36,731 nucleotides of DNA from positions 1-36,731 of the forward strand of contig JAGDXR010000004.1 of the NCBI GenBank assembly GCA_023261745.1, in the 5' to 3' direction. Below the pieces are notes generated by a model. The model did no database searches and was not told the origin of the DNA. It saw nothing but the letters and a program-made list of their open reading frames with translations. The translations under genes and the position numbers were made by a program. This DNA is from Thermoplasmata archaeon. GTDB lineage: Archaea > Thermoplasmatota > Thermoplasmata > Thermoplasmatales > ARK-15. Shown in pieces: positions 1 to 8,263 of this stretch (its first letter is position 1; each line of letters opens with the position of its first letter).

Positions 1-50
1 GGAAGTCCGTGTATCTCCTCCCTGAAGGTCGGAGTTTTACTGCTTCCCCC
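1..50 (-). other. Possible 5' part of a structured RNA, cut by the window edge
   Basis: This stretch is unusually G+C rich for the window and can fold. On the minus strand GGAAG (47-43) can pair with CTTCC (5-1). Inside it CTCC and GGAG (34-31 and 18-15) enclose facing GA steps, a CC/GG pair and a TTCA loop. A TATA-like TTTTATA on the minus strand at 73-67 lies about 25 nt before the G-run at 50-46, as expected for a leftward stable RNA. No open reading frame explains it. It was compared from memory with RNase P RNA, SRP RNA and 5S rRNA and could not be assigned. The plus-strand start GGAAGTCCG resembles RNase P conserved region I, but a full RNase P RNA cannot fit before grpE. Confidence 0.25.
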
Positions 51-56
51 AAACCT

Positions 57-78
57 CTAACTTTCCTATAAAAGTTAG
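57..78. repeat. 8-bp inverted repeat (hairpin)
   Basis: CTAACTTT (57-64) and AAAGTTAG (71-78) are perfect inverted copies around a 6-nt spacer. The minus-strand TATA-like box lies in the spacer and right arm. It could be a regulator site for a leftward transcript or a weak hairpin. No long T-run follows on either side, so a terminator role is unproven. Confidence 0.35.
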
Positions 79-127
79 AAAGTATTAAAAGGCTGCAGTT
101 AATAGAAATATCCATATTTAAAGCAAA

Positions 128-136
128 TTTTATATA
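128..136 (+). promoter_or_regulatory. TATA box of the grpE-dnaK-dnaJ operon
   Basis: TTTTATATA is centred about 41 nt before the grpE ATG, which predicts a transcript start near 158-162 and a short leader. GGTG at 161-164 could act as a ribosome binding site. No heat-shock operator such as CIRCE was seen. Confidence 0.5.
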
Positions 137-172
137 GAAGTAATAAAATACCAAAAAAACGGTGTTGAAAGT

Positions 173-688
173 ATGTCCAAAAATATAACAAAAAAGGAAC
201 TTGAAAATATGCTTAATGAGGAGAAAAATAAGAACACTGAACTGAAGAACAGGATAAATGAAAAGGAGGAGGAGATAAAAAAGTTGAATGAAAGGATTCT
301 AAGGATGCAGGCAGATTTTGATAATTATATTAAAAATATTAACAAGGAAAAGATGGAAATGATGAAAATTATTTCAACTGAAATTGTTAAGGAATTCATT
401 GATGACCTTGAAAATATGGAAAAGCTCAAGGATCAAATAAAGGATGAAAATATAAGGGAAAGCATAAATATAATAAAAAACCATATGGAAAGGACACTGA
501 TGAAATTTGGTCTCGAAAAAATTGAATCCGTGGGGATGAAGTTTGATCCATTCCTTCACGAGGCAGTAAATATAGAATATTCCGATGAAGGTGAGGATGG
601 TCTGATAGTTGAAGAATACAGGAAAGGTTACAGGATAAACGGAATTGTTGTGAGGCCATCAATGGTCAAGGTAAAAAGAAAGAGGTGA
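173..688 (+). CDS. grpE: GrpE nucleotide exchange factor
   Basis: GrpE releases ADP from DnaK so that it can take a new ATP and let go of client protein; it works as a cytosolic dimer. The protein is 171 aa. Residues 1-60 are a charged coiled coil with almost no hydrophobic core. The C-terminal beta domain carries the family signature, including FDPFLHEAV and the closing [10 protein letters not shown]. The ATG at 173 is the only reasonable start. It is first in a grpE-dnaK-dnaJ operon: its TGA stop lies inside the ribosome binding site of dnaK. Archaea are thought to have obtained this chaperone set from bacteria, and many hyperthermophiles lack it. Confidence 0.95.
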   Translation: MSKNITKKELENMLNEEKNKNTELKNRINEKEEEIKKLNERILRMQADFDNYIKNINKEKMEMMKIISTEIVKEFIDDLENMEKLKDQIKDENIRESINIIKNHMERTLMKFGLEKIESVGMKFDPFLHEAVNIEYSDEGEDGLIVEEYRKGYRINGIVVRPSMVKVKRKR

Positions 689-693
689 AATAT

Positions 694-2517
694 ATGGAGA
701 AGATTATAGGAATTGATCTGGGAACGAGCAATTCAGCTGCAGCAGTGGTGATTTCAGGGAAACCGGTAGTTATTCCTAGTTCAGAAGGGAACACCATTGG
801 AGGAAAGGCATTTCCAAGTTATGTGGCATTCACGAAGGACGGTCAGCTTCTGGTAGGTGAACCTGCCAGGAGGCAGGCACTATTGAATCCCGAGGGTACA
901 GTATATGCAGCAAAGAGGAAAATGGGTACAGATTACAGATATAAAATATACGGAAAGGAATACACACCACAGCAGATTTCTGCATTCATACTCCAGAAAA
1001 TTAAAAGGGATGCGGAGGCTTTTCTTGGTGAAAAGATTACAAAAGCAGTAATAACTGTTCCAGCATATTTTGATGACAACCAGAGGCAGGCCACAAAGGA
1101 TGCAGGGACAATAGCTGGTCTTGATGTGGTTAGAATAATAAATGAGCCAACGGCAGCATCTCTTGCATATGGTCTTGACAAACTTGACAAGGAACAGAAA
1201 ATCCTGGTTTATGATTTTGGTGGAGGAACGCTTGATGTCACCATAATGGAATTCGGTAACGGTGTATTTGAGGTCATCTCAACTTCAGGAGACACACAGC
1301 TAGGTGGAACTGATATGGATAATGCAATAATAGATTACATTGCGAGTGAATTTTACAGGAAGGAAAAGGTTGATCTTAAGAACGATAAGCAGGCATTTGT
1401 CAGGTTAAGGGACGCGGCCGAAAAGGCAAAAATTGAACTGTCCACATCCCTTGAAACGGAAATAAATCTTCCGTTCATTGCAATGGGTACTGATGGTCCA
1501 AAGCATCTTGTGATGAAGCTTACAAGAGCAAAACTAGAGGAACTTGTAAGGCCAATAGTTGAAAAGACAGGTGAATCCATAAACAGGGCTCTTGAAGCTG
1601 CGAAGATTGATAAAAATGGCATTGACAAAATAATACTTGTTGGAGGACCAACGAGAATGCCTATAGTTCAGAAATACGTTGAAGATTTCTTCGGAAAGAA
1701 AATCGAGAGGGGAGTGGATCCCATGGAGGCGGTGGCCATAGGTGCGGCAATACAGGGAGCAGTTCTTGCCGGGGAATTAAAGGATATAGTTCTCCTTGAT
1801 GTTACACCTCTGACATTAAGTGTTGAGACTCTTGGAGGTATTGCAACACCGATAATTCCGGCGAATACAACAATACCAACCAGGAAGTCACAGATATTTT
1901 CTACCGCTGCAGATTTCCAGACCACAGTAACAATACACATAGTCCAGGGAGAGAGGCCCCTGGCAAAGGATAATGTTTCGCTTGGAATGTTCAATCTTGA
2001 GGGTATACCTCCTGCACCGAGGGGTGTGCCTCAGATTGAGGTGACATTTGACATAGATGCCAATGGAATTTTGCATGTAACTGCAAAAGATCTTGCAACC
2101 GGAAAGCAAAATAGCATCACAATAACATCATCAACAAAATTATCCAAGGAAGAGATTGAAAGGATGAAGAAGGAAGCGGAATCATTTGCTGAGCAGGACA
2201 GGAAGAAAAAGGAAGAAATAGAAATAATCAATCAGGCAGAGTCTCTTGTTTATTCTTCAGAGAGGTTCATAAACGAGAATAAGGACAAACTTGACCAGAC
2301 AAAGGTTACCGAGGTTGAAAAGATAATCAAGGATCTAAAATCATATACAGAATCAAGGGATATTGAAAAAATAAAGAATGGAATAAGGGATCTTCAGGAC
2401 AAGGTTCAGGAACTTGGATCATCCATGTACAGGAAGGTAAACATATCGGGCGATGAAAAGAAGGACAGCAATACGGTCGATGCTGAATATAAGGAAAAGG
2501 ATAAGGGTAATAGCTGA
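694..2517 (+). CDS. dnaK: Molecular chaperone DnaK (Hsp70)
   Basis: DnaK is the ATP-driven Hsp70 that binds exposed hydrophobic segments, working with DnaJ and GrpE. From the ATG at 694 it is 607 aa, close to the usual length. Visible marks are the phosphate-1 motif [10 protein letters not shown] at the N-terminus, [11 protein letters not shown], the phosphate-2 motif [11 protein letters not shown], the adenosine motif LVGGPTRMP, the linker [10 protein letters not shown], a beta substrate-binding domain and a helical lid. The GTG at 685 is in frame, but GAGGTGA at 682-688 is better read as the ribosome binding site, 5 nt before the ATG. The tail is charged and lacks the eukaryotic EEVD end. 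Its stop overlaps the dnaJ start by one base. Confidence 0.97.
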   Translation: MEKIIGIDLGTSNSAAAVVISGKPVVIPSSEGNTIGGKAFPSYVAFTKDGQLLVGEPARRQALLNPEGTVYAAKRKMGTDYRYKIYGKEYTPQQISAFILQKIKRDAEAFLGEKITKAVITVPAYFDDNQRQATKDAGTIAGLDVVRIINEPTAASLAYGLDKLDKEQKILVYDFGGGTLDVTIMEFGNGVFEVISTSGDTQLGGTDMDNAIIDYIASEFYRKEKVDLKNDKQAFVRLRDAAEKAKIELSTSLETEINLPFIAMGTDGPKHLVMKLTRAKLEELVRPIVEKTGESINRALEAAKIDKNGIDKIILVGGPTRMPIVQKYVEDFFGKKIERGVDPMEAVAIGAAIQGAVLAGELKDIVLLDVTPLTLSVETLGGIATPIIPANTTIPTRKSQIFSTAADFQTTVTIHIVQGERPLAKDNVSLGMFNLEGIPPAPRGVPQIEVTFDIDANGILHVTAKDLATGKQNSITITSSTKLSKEEIERMKKEAESFAEQDRKKKEEIEIINQAESLVYSSERFINENKDKLDQTKVTEVEKIIKDLKSYTESRDIEKIKNGIRDLQDKVQELGSSMYRKVNISGDEKKDSNTVDAEYKEKDKGNS

Positions 2518-3590
2518 TGGCTGAAGAAAAGGATTATTACAGAATTCTGGGGGTAAGCAGAAATGCATCCAAAGATGAAATAAAAAGGGCATACAGGGAA
2601 CTGGTCAAAAAATACCACCCAGATTTACATCCTGATAATAAAAAGGAATACGAAGAGAAATTCAAGGAGATCAGTGAGGCCTATGAAGTTCTCATGGATG
2701 ATGAAAAGAGAAGGATATATGATCAGTACGGTTCGGAAGGCATAAAATTTGGAAATCAGGGATTTGACTGGAACAATTTCACTCATTATGAAGACATTCA
2801 GGATCTTTTCAGGGACTTCATGAACAATTTCGGATTTGGAGATTTCTTCAGATCTGAAAAAGGTAGCAAAAACATGCATTTAATAATAAACATTGATATG
2901 AAGGATGCTTACAGGGGTTCAACAAAGGAAATATCTTACAGCAGGAACGTGAAATGTGAAGCATGTAATGGCACCGGTGCAAAGGATGGAAAAACAAAGA
3001 GATGCCCTACATGCAATGGTACGGGTGAGATGAGAAAGGTAAGGAATGCCGGATTCATGCAGTTTGTCAGCGTGGAAGTCTGCCCCACCTGTGGAGGTAA
3101 GGGATATGTTCCTGTTGAACAGTGTCCCGTGTGCAAGGGAAAGGGGTATTTAAATAAGAAGGAGAATCTGGAGGTCAGAATACCTCCCGGAGCTGACAAT
3201 GGCCTCAATCTCAGAATTAAAGGAAAGGGAAATGAGGATGGAGACCTGATACTGACAATTAGAATCAATCCTGATAAAAATTTTAACAGGGATGGGGATG
3301 ACCTGTATACGGAAATAACCGTGCCTTTCACGGAAGCAGCTATTGGAGGTGAAGAAAACATCCAGTTGCCTGACGGTGAGAATATAAGAATAAAAATACC
3401 ACCCGGAACACAGCCGGGGGAATTGATAAAACTGAAGGGAAAGGGTATGCCGAGGTTGGGCAGACACGGCAGTGGGGACCTTTTCATAAAAATAAACGTT
3501 TCCATACCCAAAAATCTCACATCGAGGCAGAGGGAATTGCTGATGGAATTTGAAAGGGAAAATGATAAAAGGGGTTTCTTCAGAAGATAA
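2517..3590 (+). CDS. dnaJ: DnaJ co-chaperone (type I Hsp40)
   Basis: DnaJ delivers clients to DnaK and stimulates its ATPase. It is 357 aa with full type I layout. The J domain is residues 1-70, with the HPD motif at 34-36. A short Gly/Phe-containing segment lies at about 74-115. Four zinc-binding CxxCxGxG repeats start at Cys147, Cys163, Cys189 and Cys203. Two C-terminal beta domains for client binding follow, then a short dimerisation end. The Gly/Phe segment is short for the family. The start shares one base with the dnaK stop, so the two are translationally coupled. Confidence 0.97.
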   Translation: MAEEKDYYRILGVSRNASKDEIKRAYRELVKKYHPDLHPDNKKEYEEKFKEISEAYEVLMDDEKRRIYDQYGSEGIKFGNQGFDWNNFTHYEDIQDLFRDFMNNFGFGDFFRSEKGSKNMHLIINIDMKDAYRGSTKEISYSRNVKCEACNGTGAKDGKTKRCPTCNGTGEMRKVRNAGFMQFVSVEVCPTCGGKGYVPVEQCPVCKGKGYLNKKENLEVRIPPGADNGLNLRIKGKGNEDGDLILTIRINPDKNFNRDGDDLYTEITVPFTEAAIGGEENIQLPDGENIRIKIPPGTQPGELIKLKGKGMPRLGRHGSGDLFIKINVSIPKNLTSRQRELLMEFERENDKRGFFRR

Positions 3591-3616
3591 TTATAAATAA
3601 AAAAATTGTTATTTAT
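3591..3616 (+). promoter_or_regulatory. TATA box and overlapping inverted repeat before the HtrA-like gene
   Basis: TTATAAATA at 3591-3599 is centred 27 nt before the ATG at 3622, so the mRNA is probably leaderless. ATAAATAA (3593-3600) and TTATTTAT (3609-3616) are perfect 8-bp inverted copies with an 8-nt spacer. They cover the TATA box and the DNA before the transcript start. This could be an operator or a weak hairpin ending the dnaJ transcript. Pure A/T arms arise easily by chance here. Confidence 0.4.
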
Positions 3617-3621
3617 TTTAT

Positions 3622-4518
3622 ATGTTACCCAAAGAAGTTGTTGAGAGAACGATCTATTCTGTTTCTTCGATATACTCTGAAAACGTTGTGGGTGGAATAA
3701 AGAAAAAGGAGGAAATAAGCAGCGGAACAGGGTTTTTCATCGATAAAAATATCATCGTTACCAATATGCATGTAATCATAAATAGGGACAATATCATGGT
3801 AAAAACATTTGACGGGGAGGAAATAATACCAAAATTCATGGATGGAAGCATCAATCTTGATCTTGCATTTCTTGATCTTGGAAATGTCTCCTATTCTCCC
3901 CTGACATTTGAAAACTCTGATCTTTTAAAGATAGGTGAATATGTAATCGCCATAGGAAATCCACTTGGTATATTCGGTAATCCAACGGTGACATTCGGTA
4001 TAATAAGCGCAAAGAACAGAAATGCCATGGTAAACGATATCTTATTTGAAAATTTGATTCAGACGGATGCTGCCATAAACCCGGGGAACAGCGGTGGCCC
4101 TTTGCTTAATATGGATGCAAGGGTTGTTGGAATTACATCATCAATGATATTTGATGCTCATGGCATCGGATTTGCAATTCCGTCCAATACGATCAAAATC
4201 GCATATGATACATTAAAGGCGAATGGAAAACTGCCAAAAATAAAGCTTGGCATTTCAGGGATATCACTGGACCAGAATATCCCAAAGAAAATAAAACAGG
4301 AGGCAGATTCCGGAGTATACATTACGGATATAAATCCGGGATCGCTTGCTGAAAAAAATGGTCTTATGAAGGGGGACATAATCCTTGAATTCAACGGAAA
4401 CAAGGTTTTCAGCATAGAGGATCTGAGATTTAAATTGGCCATGGCAATTGAAACACAGAAGGTCATTCTGACAGTTCTGAGAGACAGAAAATTAATTAAT
4501 ATAGAGATAAATGTTTGA
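3622..4518 (+). CDS. HtrA/Deg-type serine protease with PDZ domain
   Basis: This is a trypsin-fold serine protease of the HtrA/Deg family, which degrades or holds damaged proteins. It is 298 aa. The catalytic triad reads as His50 (TNMHV), Asp80 (LDLAF) and Ser157 in GNSGGPL. One PDZ domain covers about 205-298. Bacterial DegP has a signal peptide and two PDZ domains. Here there is one PDZ domain and no signal peptide or membrane segment at the N-terminus, so it is probably cytosolic. It follows dnaJ, but with its own promoter, which suggests a shared protein quality-control role. Its stop is 3 nt before the aconitase-X gene. Family assignment is firm; natural substrates are unknown. Confidence 0.9.
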   Translation: MLPKEVVERTIYSVSSIYSENVVGGIKKKEEISSGTGFFIDKNIIVTNMHVIINRDNIMVKTFDGEEIIPKFMDGSINLDLAFLDLGNVSYSPLTFENSDLLKIGEYVIAIGNPLGIFGNPTVTFGIISAKNRNAMVNDILFENLIQTDAAINPGNSGGPLLNMDARVVGITSSMIFDAHGIGFAIPSNTIKIAYDTLKANGKLPKIKLGISGISLDQNIPKKIKQEADSGVYITDINPGSLAEKNGLMKGDIILEFNGNKVFSIEDLRFKLAMAIETQKVILTVLRDRKLINIEINV

Positions 4519-4521
4519 CCG

Positions 4522-5685
4522 ATGTATCTTGATAAAGAAGAAGAACGGATGATTTCAGGGGAAATGGGCGAAGGCCTTAAAATTGCAATGGAGATAATAC
4601 TGAAACTTGGTGAATTTTACGGTGCAGAGAGGACAATAAAAATTACGAGTTCACAGATTTCCGGTGTTTCATACAGGAACATAGGAGATGCGGGAATAGA
4701 TCTCCTGAGAAAATTCAGAGACTCAAAGGTATCCGTAAAGACATACCTGAATCCGATTGCATTCGACCTGAATTACCCACATGATTTTACGGAAGATGAA
4801 AATTTTATTTCAAAGCAGATGGAGATTGTTAGGATATTCAATGATCTCGGTGTATATGAATCTCTGACATGCACGCCCTATTATTATTACACACCGTCCA
4901 TTGGAGAACATCTTGCATGGGCAGAATCGTCCGCGATTGTCTATGCCAACAGCGTTCTGGGTGCAAGGACAAACAGGGAGAGCGGTATATCGGCACTCGC
5001 ATCATCCCTAACGGGAAGAACCGCATACTATGGCATGCATATGGACGAAAACAGGAAGGCATCCATTTTCATAGATACCGATTTCACCCCCGATTATTAT
5101 ACTGCCACAGTACTTGGTCTTTATATCGGGAACATGTTCAATGGCAGAATTTCATACTTCAGGAAGGCAGAAAACGATCTCGACACACTTAAGCAGCTGG
5201 GTGCAGCAATGAATGCGACCGGGAGCACGCCCATGTTTCATGTAGAGAACATCACGCCGGAATACAGGAATTCCATTGATTCAGAAAAGGAAAAAATATT
5301 CATTGAAAGGTCCGAGATAGAGGAATTCAGGAAAAAAATAAGCTCTGACATAGATCCGGATGTTTTGATGGCCGGATGTCCTCACCTTTCATCAAATGAG
5401 ATTAAAAAAATAGCAGGATACGTGAAAAATAAAAGGGTAAAAAACGGGAAGAGCATATTTCTGTTCACGTCCAGAAAAATAAAAAATGAAAATTCGGAAA
5501 TCGTAAAAATAATTGAGAATACTGGAATAAGAATCTATACAGATACATGCATGGTGGTGAGCCCTCTCAAGGAAAGGTTTAGCAGCATATATCTGTCGTC
5601 AGGAAAATCATCATATTATATAGGAAAGGAAAAAAGGATTGTTCTTGCAGATCTTTTCGGTATTCTGGAGGTCATGATGTCATGA
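4522..5685 (+). CDS. Aconitase-X large (catalytic) subunit
   Basis: This is the catalytic subunit of an aconitase-X (AcnX, DUF521) dehydratase. Family members are iron-sulfur hydro-lyases. In many archaea AcnX is phosphomevalonate dehydratase of the modified mevalonate pathway; bacterial relatives act on cis-3-hydroxyproline. The protein is 387 aa. It carries the family block from GEHLAWAESS to YANSVLGARTNRESG (about 128-155). Three cysteines sit where the cluster ligands are expected: Cys117 (TCTPY), Cys286 (AGCPH) and Cys343. It starts 3 nt after the protease gene with no clear ribosome binding site, so it is probably coupled. It overlaps the next gene by ATGA. The substrate is not readable from sequence. 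Phosphomevalonate is the leading guess, although Thermoplasmatales are described as using a mevalonate-3-kinase route. Confidence 0.88.
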   Translation: MYLDKEEERMISGEMGEGLKIAMEIILKLGEFYGAERTIKITSSQISGVSYRNIGDAGIDLLRKFRDSKVSVKTYLNPIAFDLNYPHDFTEDENFISKQMEIVRIFNDLGVYESLTCTPYYYYTPSIGEHLAWAESSAIVYANSVLGARTNRESGISALASSLTGRTAYYGMHMDENRKASIFIDTDFTPDYYTATVLGLYIGNMFNGRISYFRKAENDLDTLKQLGAAMNATGSTPMFHVENITPEYRNSIDSEKEKIFIERSEIEEFRKKISSDIDPDVLMAGCPHLSSNEIKKIAGYVKNKRVKNGKSIFLFTSRKIKNENSEIVKIIENTGIRIYTDTCMVVSPLKERFSSIYLSSGKSSYYIGKEKRIVLADLFGILEVMMS

Positions 5686-6437
5686 GGTTCAAGGGCAAAT
5701 CAATTTTCAAGGGAAGGGTAGAGGGGGAATGCGTTGTATACAATTCAGGATTATCATTTCTCGGTGGTGTAGATCCCACAAAAGGTATAATAAATGAAAA
5801 TGGAAAAAACATTTCTGACAGGGTACTTTCATTTGAAAGGAGTATAGGAAGCACTGTGGGTTCCTACATAATATACGGATTGAAATATTACGGAAATCCT
5901 CCCATGGCAATGATTGTCAATGTCCCAGATGAGACATTCATAACAGGGGCACTTGTGGCAGAAATACCATCTCTGGCATACATCTCATCATACATATTTC
6001 AGGATGGTGATATTGTACATATCGATGGTGATTACGTTGAAATTGATGTGGATCTTAAAGAGGTTGTAACGTCCATTCTGGTACATGGAGATGAGATGCT
6101 GTTGCTCAGGAGAAGCAGCAGAGTTTCAACCTATCAGGGAAAGTGGGCTGGGGTATCGGGATACATCGAGGGCCTTGATCCACAATCCACCGCAATCAAG
6201 GAAATAAAGGAGGAAACCGGGATAGAAAACCCTGTCCTCATAAGGAATGGTGGCAAAATATATGTGAGGGATGGAAAGAGGTTATGGGCTGTTCATACCT
6301 TCCTGTTTCACCTGAAAAACAAAAATGTGAATATAGACTGGGAACACACGGAATATAAATGGATAAAATTGAAAGAACTGAAAAATTTTGAAACGGTTCC
6401 CGGGCTTGACAGGGTTGTCCAGAATCTTTTATTATAA
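5682..6437 (+). CDS. Aconitase-X small (swivel) subunit fused to a Nudix hydrolase domain
   Basis: This is a two-domain protein of 251 aa. Residues 1-125 match the AcnX swivel domain (DUF126), including LSFLGGVDPTKG and the GSTVGS loop, which corresponds to a conserved Ser-containing loop. That domain normally stands alone at about 130 aa and completes the AcnX active site. Residues 126-251 are a Nudix fold. The Nudix box is at about 159-181 and keeps the metal-binding KEIKEETG core, but Lys replaces the usual Arg and the box is one residue short. Nudix enzymes cleave nucleoside or isoprenoid diphosphates and similar bonds. ATGA overlap with the large subunit gene supports complex formation. 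The Nudix substrate is unknown. The gene ends convergently with the ferredoxin gene, with a 6-bp overlap. Confidence 0.85.
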   Translation: MRFKGKSIFKGRVEGECVVYNSGLSFLGGVDPTKGIINENGKNISDRVLSFERSIGSTVGSYIIYGLKYYGNPPMAMIVNVPDETFITGALVAEIPSLAYISSYIFQDGDIVHIDGDYVEIDVDLKEVVTSILVHGDEMLLLRRSSRVSTYQGKWAGVSGYIEGLDPQSTAIKEIKEETGIENPVLIRNGGKIYVRDGKRLWAVHTFLFHLKNKNVNIDWEHTEYKWIKLKELKNFETVPGLDRVVQNLLL

Positions 6438-6626
6438 CTTCTGTATTGTGATTGATCCCGTTGGACAGTTATTCATACATTCCTGGCATCCATCGATACA
6501 TGCTTCGGGATGTACAACCTTACTTACATTTTCTATTGTGAAAACTACTGGATTTGCGGGACATACTGATGCGCAAATACCACATGCGATACATGTGGCT
6601 TCATCAACTACTGGTTTCTGAGCCAT
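6432..6626 (-). CDS. Small 2[4Fe-4S] ferredoxin
   Basis: This is a 64-aa electron carrier. It has a first cluster motif CIACGICASVCP and a second, CIDGCQECMNNCP, where the first spacing is three residues rather than two. Eight cysteines are enough for two [4Fe-4S] clusters. Two ATGs are adjacent (6629 and 6626). The second is chosen because AAGGTGAG then lies 5 nt upstream, matching dnaK. It lacks the long N-terminal zinc-binding extension of the classical Thermoplasma ferredoxin. It is divergent from taw2. The partner enzyme is unknown; 2-oxoacid:ferredoxin oxidoreductases are the usual partners in this group. Confidence 0.92.
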   Translation of the reverse strand: MAQKPVVDEATCIACGICASVCPANPVVFTIENVSKVVHPEACIDGCQECMNNCPTGSITIQKL

Positions 6627-6660
6627 CATAACTCACCTTATGTACTTAAAAGGCAAAGTT

Positions 6661-6670
6661 ATTATAAAGA
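6661..6670. promoter_or_regulatory. TATA box apparently shared by the divergent ferredoxin and taw2 genes
   Basis: ATTATAAAGA reads as a TATA-like box in both directions. Rightward it is centred about 27 nt before the taw2 ATG (leaderless). Leftward it predicts a transcript start near 6639 and a roughly 13-nt leader with the ferredoxin ribosome binding site. No second good box was seen in the 66-bp gap. Confidence 0.45.
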
Positions 6671-6692
6671 TTTCTTTCATGATAGATGCGAC

Positions 6693-7682
6693 ATGATTTA
6701 TATAAAGGTAAAAAGGGAAGAAACGGAAAAAGCTAAGGAAAAAATGTTTGAAATGGACATGCTTGATGATAATTACAGAATATTTGTGGATGATGAATAC
6801 GGGTACATTCCCGTTAAAAATCATGTTGATGGTTACGAGATTGTGGAATCTGAAGGTGTGAGAAGACAAAGGAATCAGAATCCATATGAAAAAATAAGAA
6901 CACAGTTTCCATTGAGGGAATTCAGAGATCTTCTTCCAGATAAATGGGAGAAATTTGGTGATATAGTTTTACTGAAACTGCCAGAGGAACTGATTCCTTA
7001 TAAATATATAGTGGGAAAAACATATTCGGATGTGCTTAACGCAAAATCCGTGATAAATTACCAATATGTAAGGGGTGAACTGAGAGAACCTGTTGGAGAG
7101 ATCATATATGGAACAGATTCTGAAACTGTGCATCTTGAGAACGGGATATATTACAAATTCGATGCCCTGAAAATCATGTTTTCATCCGGGAATGTTGATG
7201 AAAGGATAAGGGTTTCAAAATTCAATCTTCTGGATATGAGAGTTGTGGACATGTTTGCGGGCATAGGGTATTTTTCGATTCCCATTGCAAGATATACCCT
7301 CGCTGAAAGAATCATTTCAATAGAGAAGAATCCCATATCACATTCATATCTGAAAGAAAATATAAAAATAAATAATGTTAAAAATATAATCCCTGTACTT
7401 GGTGATAACAGGGAAATACGAATCATGGACTGGGCCGACATGGTTTTAATGGGATACATACACACATCAAGTTTCATCGAACATGCCGTGAGGATGCTCA
7501 AAAGAAAGGGGATCATAATATACCATGACACCTTCACGAAGGAGGAAATTAGGAATATTGAAGAAAGAATGGATGAATTTTTTGGAAAATACCAGTACAG
7601 CATCATCAGAAAACACATTCTCAAATCCTATGCCCCATCGATATATCATCTTGTTTTTGACATATTTTTAAGAAAAGTTTAA
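6693..7682 (+). CDS. taw2: tRNA(Phe) 4-demethylwyosine aminocarboxypropyltransferase Taw2 (TYW2)
   Basis: Taw2 moves the 3-amino-3-carboxypropyl group of S-adenosylmethionine onto the wyosine base at position 37 of tRNA-Phe. It is 329 aa. A variable N-terminal domain (about 1-85) precedes a Rossmann domain with SAM-binding motif DMFAGIGYFS (186-195) and the acidic strand end SIEKNP. The related methyltransferase Trm5 has an NPPY motif; here the equivalent place reads VLMGYIHT (251-258), which is typical of TYW2/Taw2. That decides the call over Trm5. It is transcribed away from the ferredoxin gene and is probably leaderless. Confidence 0.88.
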   Translation: MIYIKVKREETEKAKEKMFEMDMLDDNYRIFVDDEYGYIPVKNHVDGYEIVESEGVRRQRNQNPYEKIRTQFPLREFRDLLPDKWEKFGDIVLLKLPEELIPYKYIVGKTYSDVLNAKSVINYQYVRGELREPVGEIIYGTDSETVHLENGIYYKFDALKIMFSSGNVDERIRVSKFNLLDMRVVDMFAGIGYFSIPIARYTLAERIISIEKNPISHSYLKENIKINNVKNIIPVLGDNREIRIMDWADMVLMGYIHTSSFIEHAVRMLKRKGIIIYHDTFTKEEIRNIEERMDEFFGKYQYSIIRKHILKSYAPSIYHLVFDIFLRKV

Positions 7683-7708
7683 AATTATCTACAATTTAAA
7701 GGATATGA

Positions 7709-7969
7709 ATGAGCAGAGGAACGGAAAGAAAGAGAAAACTGGACATGTCAAAAAATTCAATAATAAGATATCTACTTATGGATGCGGTAAAGAACCTTCC
7801 CGAAAACGTCAGGGGGACAGTGGCAGGAGCCGTATACTCTAAGGGGTCAAAACAGGATATCTTTTCGGCAAGGGATTACATTCTTGAACTGAAAAATAAG
7901 GGAATTATAAGTGAAGAAATAGCAAAAAATCTTATAGATATTATTTTTAAATACAGCAAATATTACTGA
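7709..7969 (+). CDS. Unknown 86-aa protein
   Basis: I do not recognise this protein. It is 86 aa, basic at the N-terminus (RGTERKRK) and predicted mostly helical, with no cysteine, transmembrane segment or signal peptide. The ATG at 7709 is supported by a TATA-like TTTAAAATTATC centred about 27 nt upstream, which suggests a leaderless transcript of its own. It lies 26 nt after taw2 and ends against the DUF357 gene, whose stop begins at the next base. The basic start would suit a nucleic-acid-binding or ribosome-associated protein, but nothing shows this. Confidence 0.7.
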   Translation: MSRGTERKRKLDMSKNSIIRYLLMDAVKNLPENVRGTVAGAVYSKGSKQDIFSARDYILELKNKGIISEEIAKNLIDIIFKYSKYY

Positions 7970-8263
7970 TCATCTTTTTAGCGTGAACCTCACATGATCA
8001 TTGCCAACATCAAACAGTCCAAGCCTTGCCCCCGCATCTATCCATCCATATGCATATGACAATGAAGCAAATGCATTGATGAAATCACCCTTTCCATAAA
8101 AATATCTGGCATCATCGGTATAATCCTGTGCCATCCTTCTGAAATCCATGGCTATGTCGTAAAGGTGAGAGTTTTCAGGAACCCTTATTTCTATTATTTT
8201 CAGGGCATTCTCATTCCTCTTAAGATATTCATTTATCTTTTCCTCATCAATTTCCTGTGACAT
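7970..8263 (-). CDS. DUF357 family protein
   Basis: This 97-aa archaeal protein belongs to the DUF357 family, recognised by the FINAFASLSYAYGWIDAGARLGLF stretch near residues 62-85. The fold is helical and the function is unknown. It overlaps the end of the herA gene by 17 nt. GGTGAAGG in the herA tail sits 6 nt before its ATG, so it is translated with herA. The overlap makes a role in the same DNA-processing pathway plausible, but this is inference. Confidence 0.88.
   Translation of the reverse strand: MSQEIDEEKINEYLKRNENALKIIEIRVPENSHLYDIAMDFRRMAQDYTDDARYFYGKGDFINAFASLSYAYGWIDAGARLGLFDVGNDHVRFTLKR

Noticed and set aside
1-172. Complete RNase P RNA on the plus strand starting GGAAGTCCG
   Set aside because: The start resembles conserved region I, but too little space remains before grpE and the later conserved regions are missing.
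685-693. GTG start of dnaK three codons upstream
   Set aside because: The bases form the GAGGTGA ribosome binding site for the ATG at 694, which begins the conserved [10 protein letters not shown].
2936-3520. 194-aa minus-strand frame inside dnaJ
   Set aside because: It is antisense to the zinc-finger and C-terminal domains of DnaJ and has no family motif.
6693-7682. Trm5 (tRNA m1G37 methyltransferase)
   Set aside because: The N-PP-Y catalytic motif is replaced by an MGY-type motif characteristic of Taw2/TYW2.
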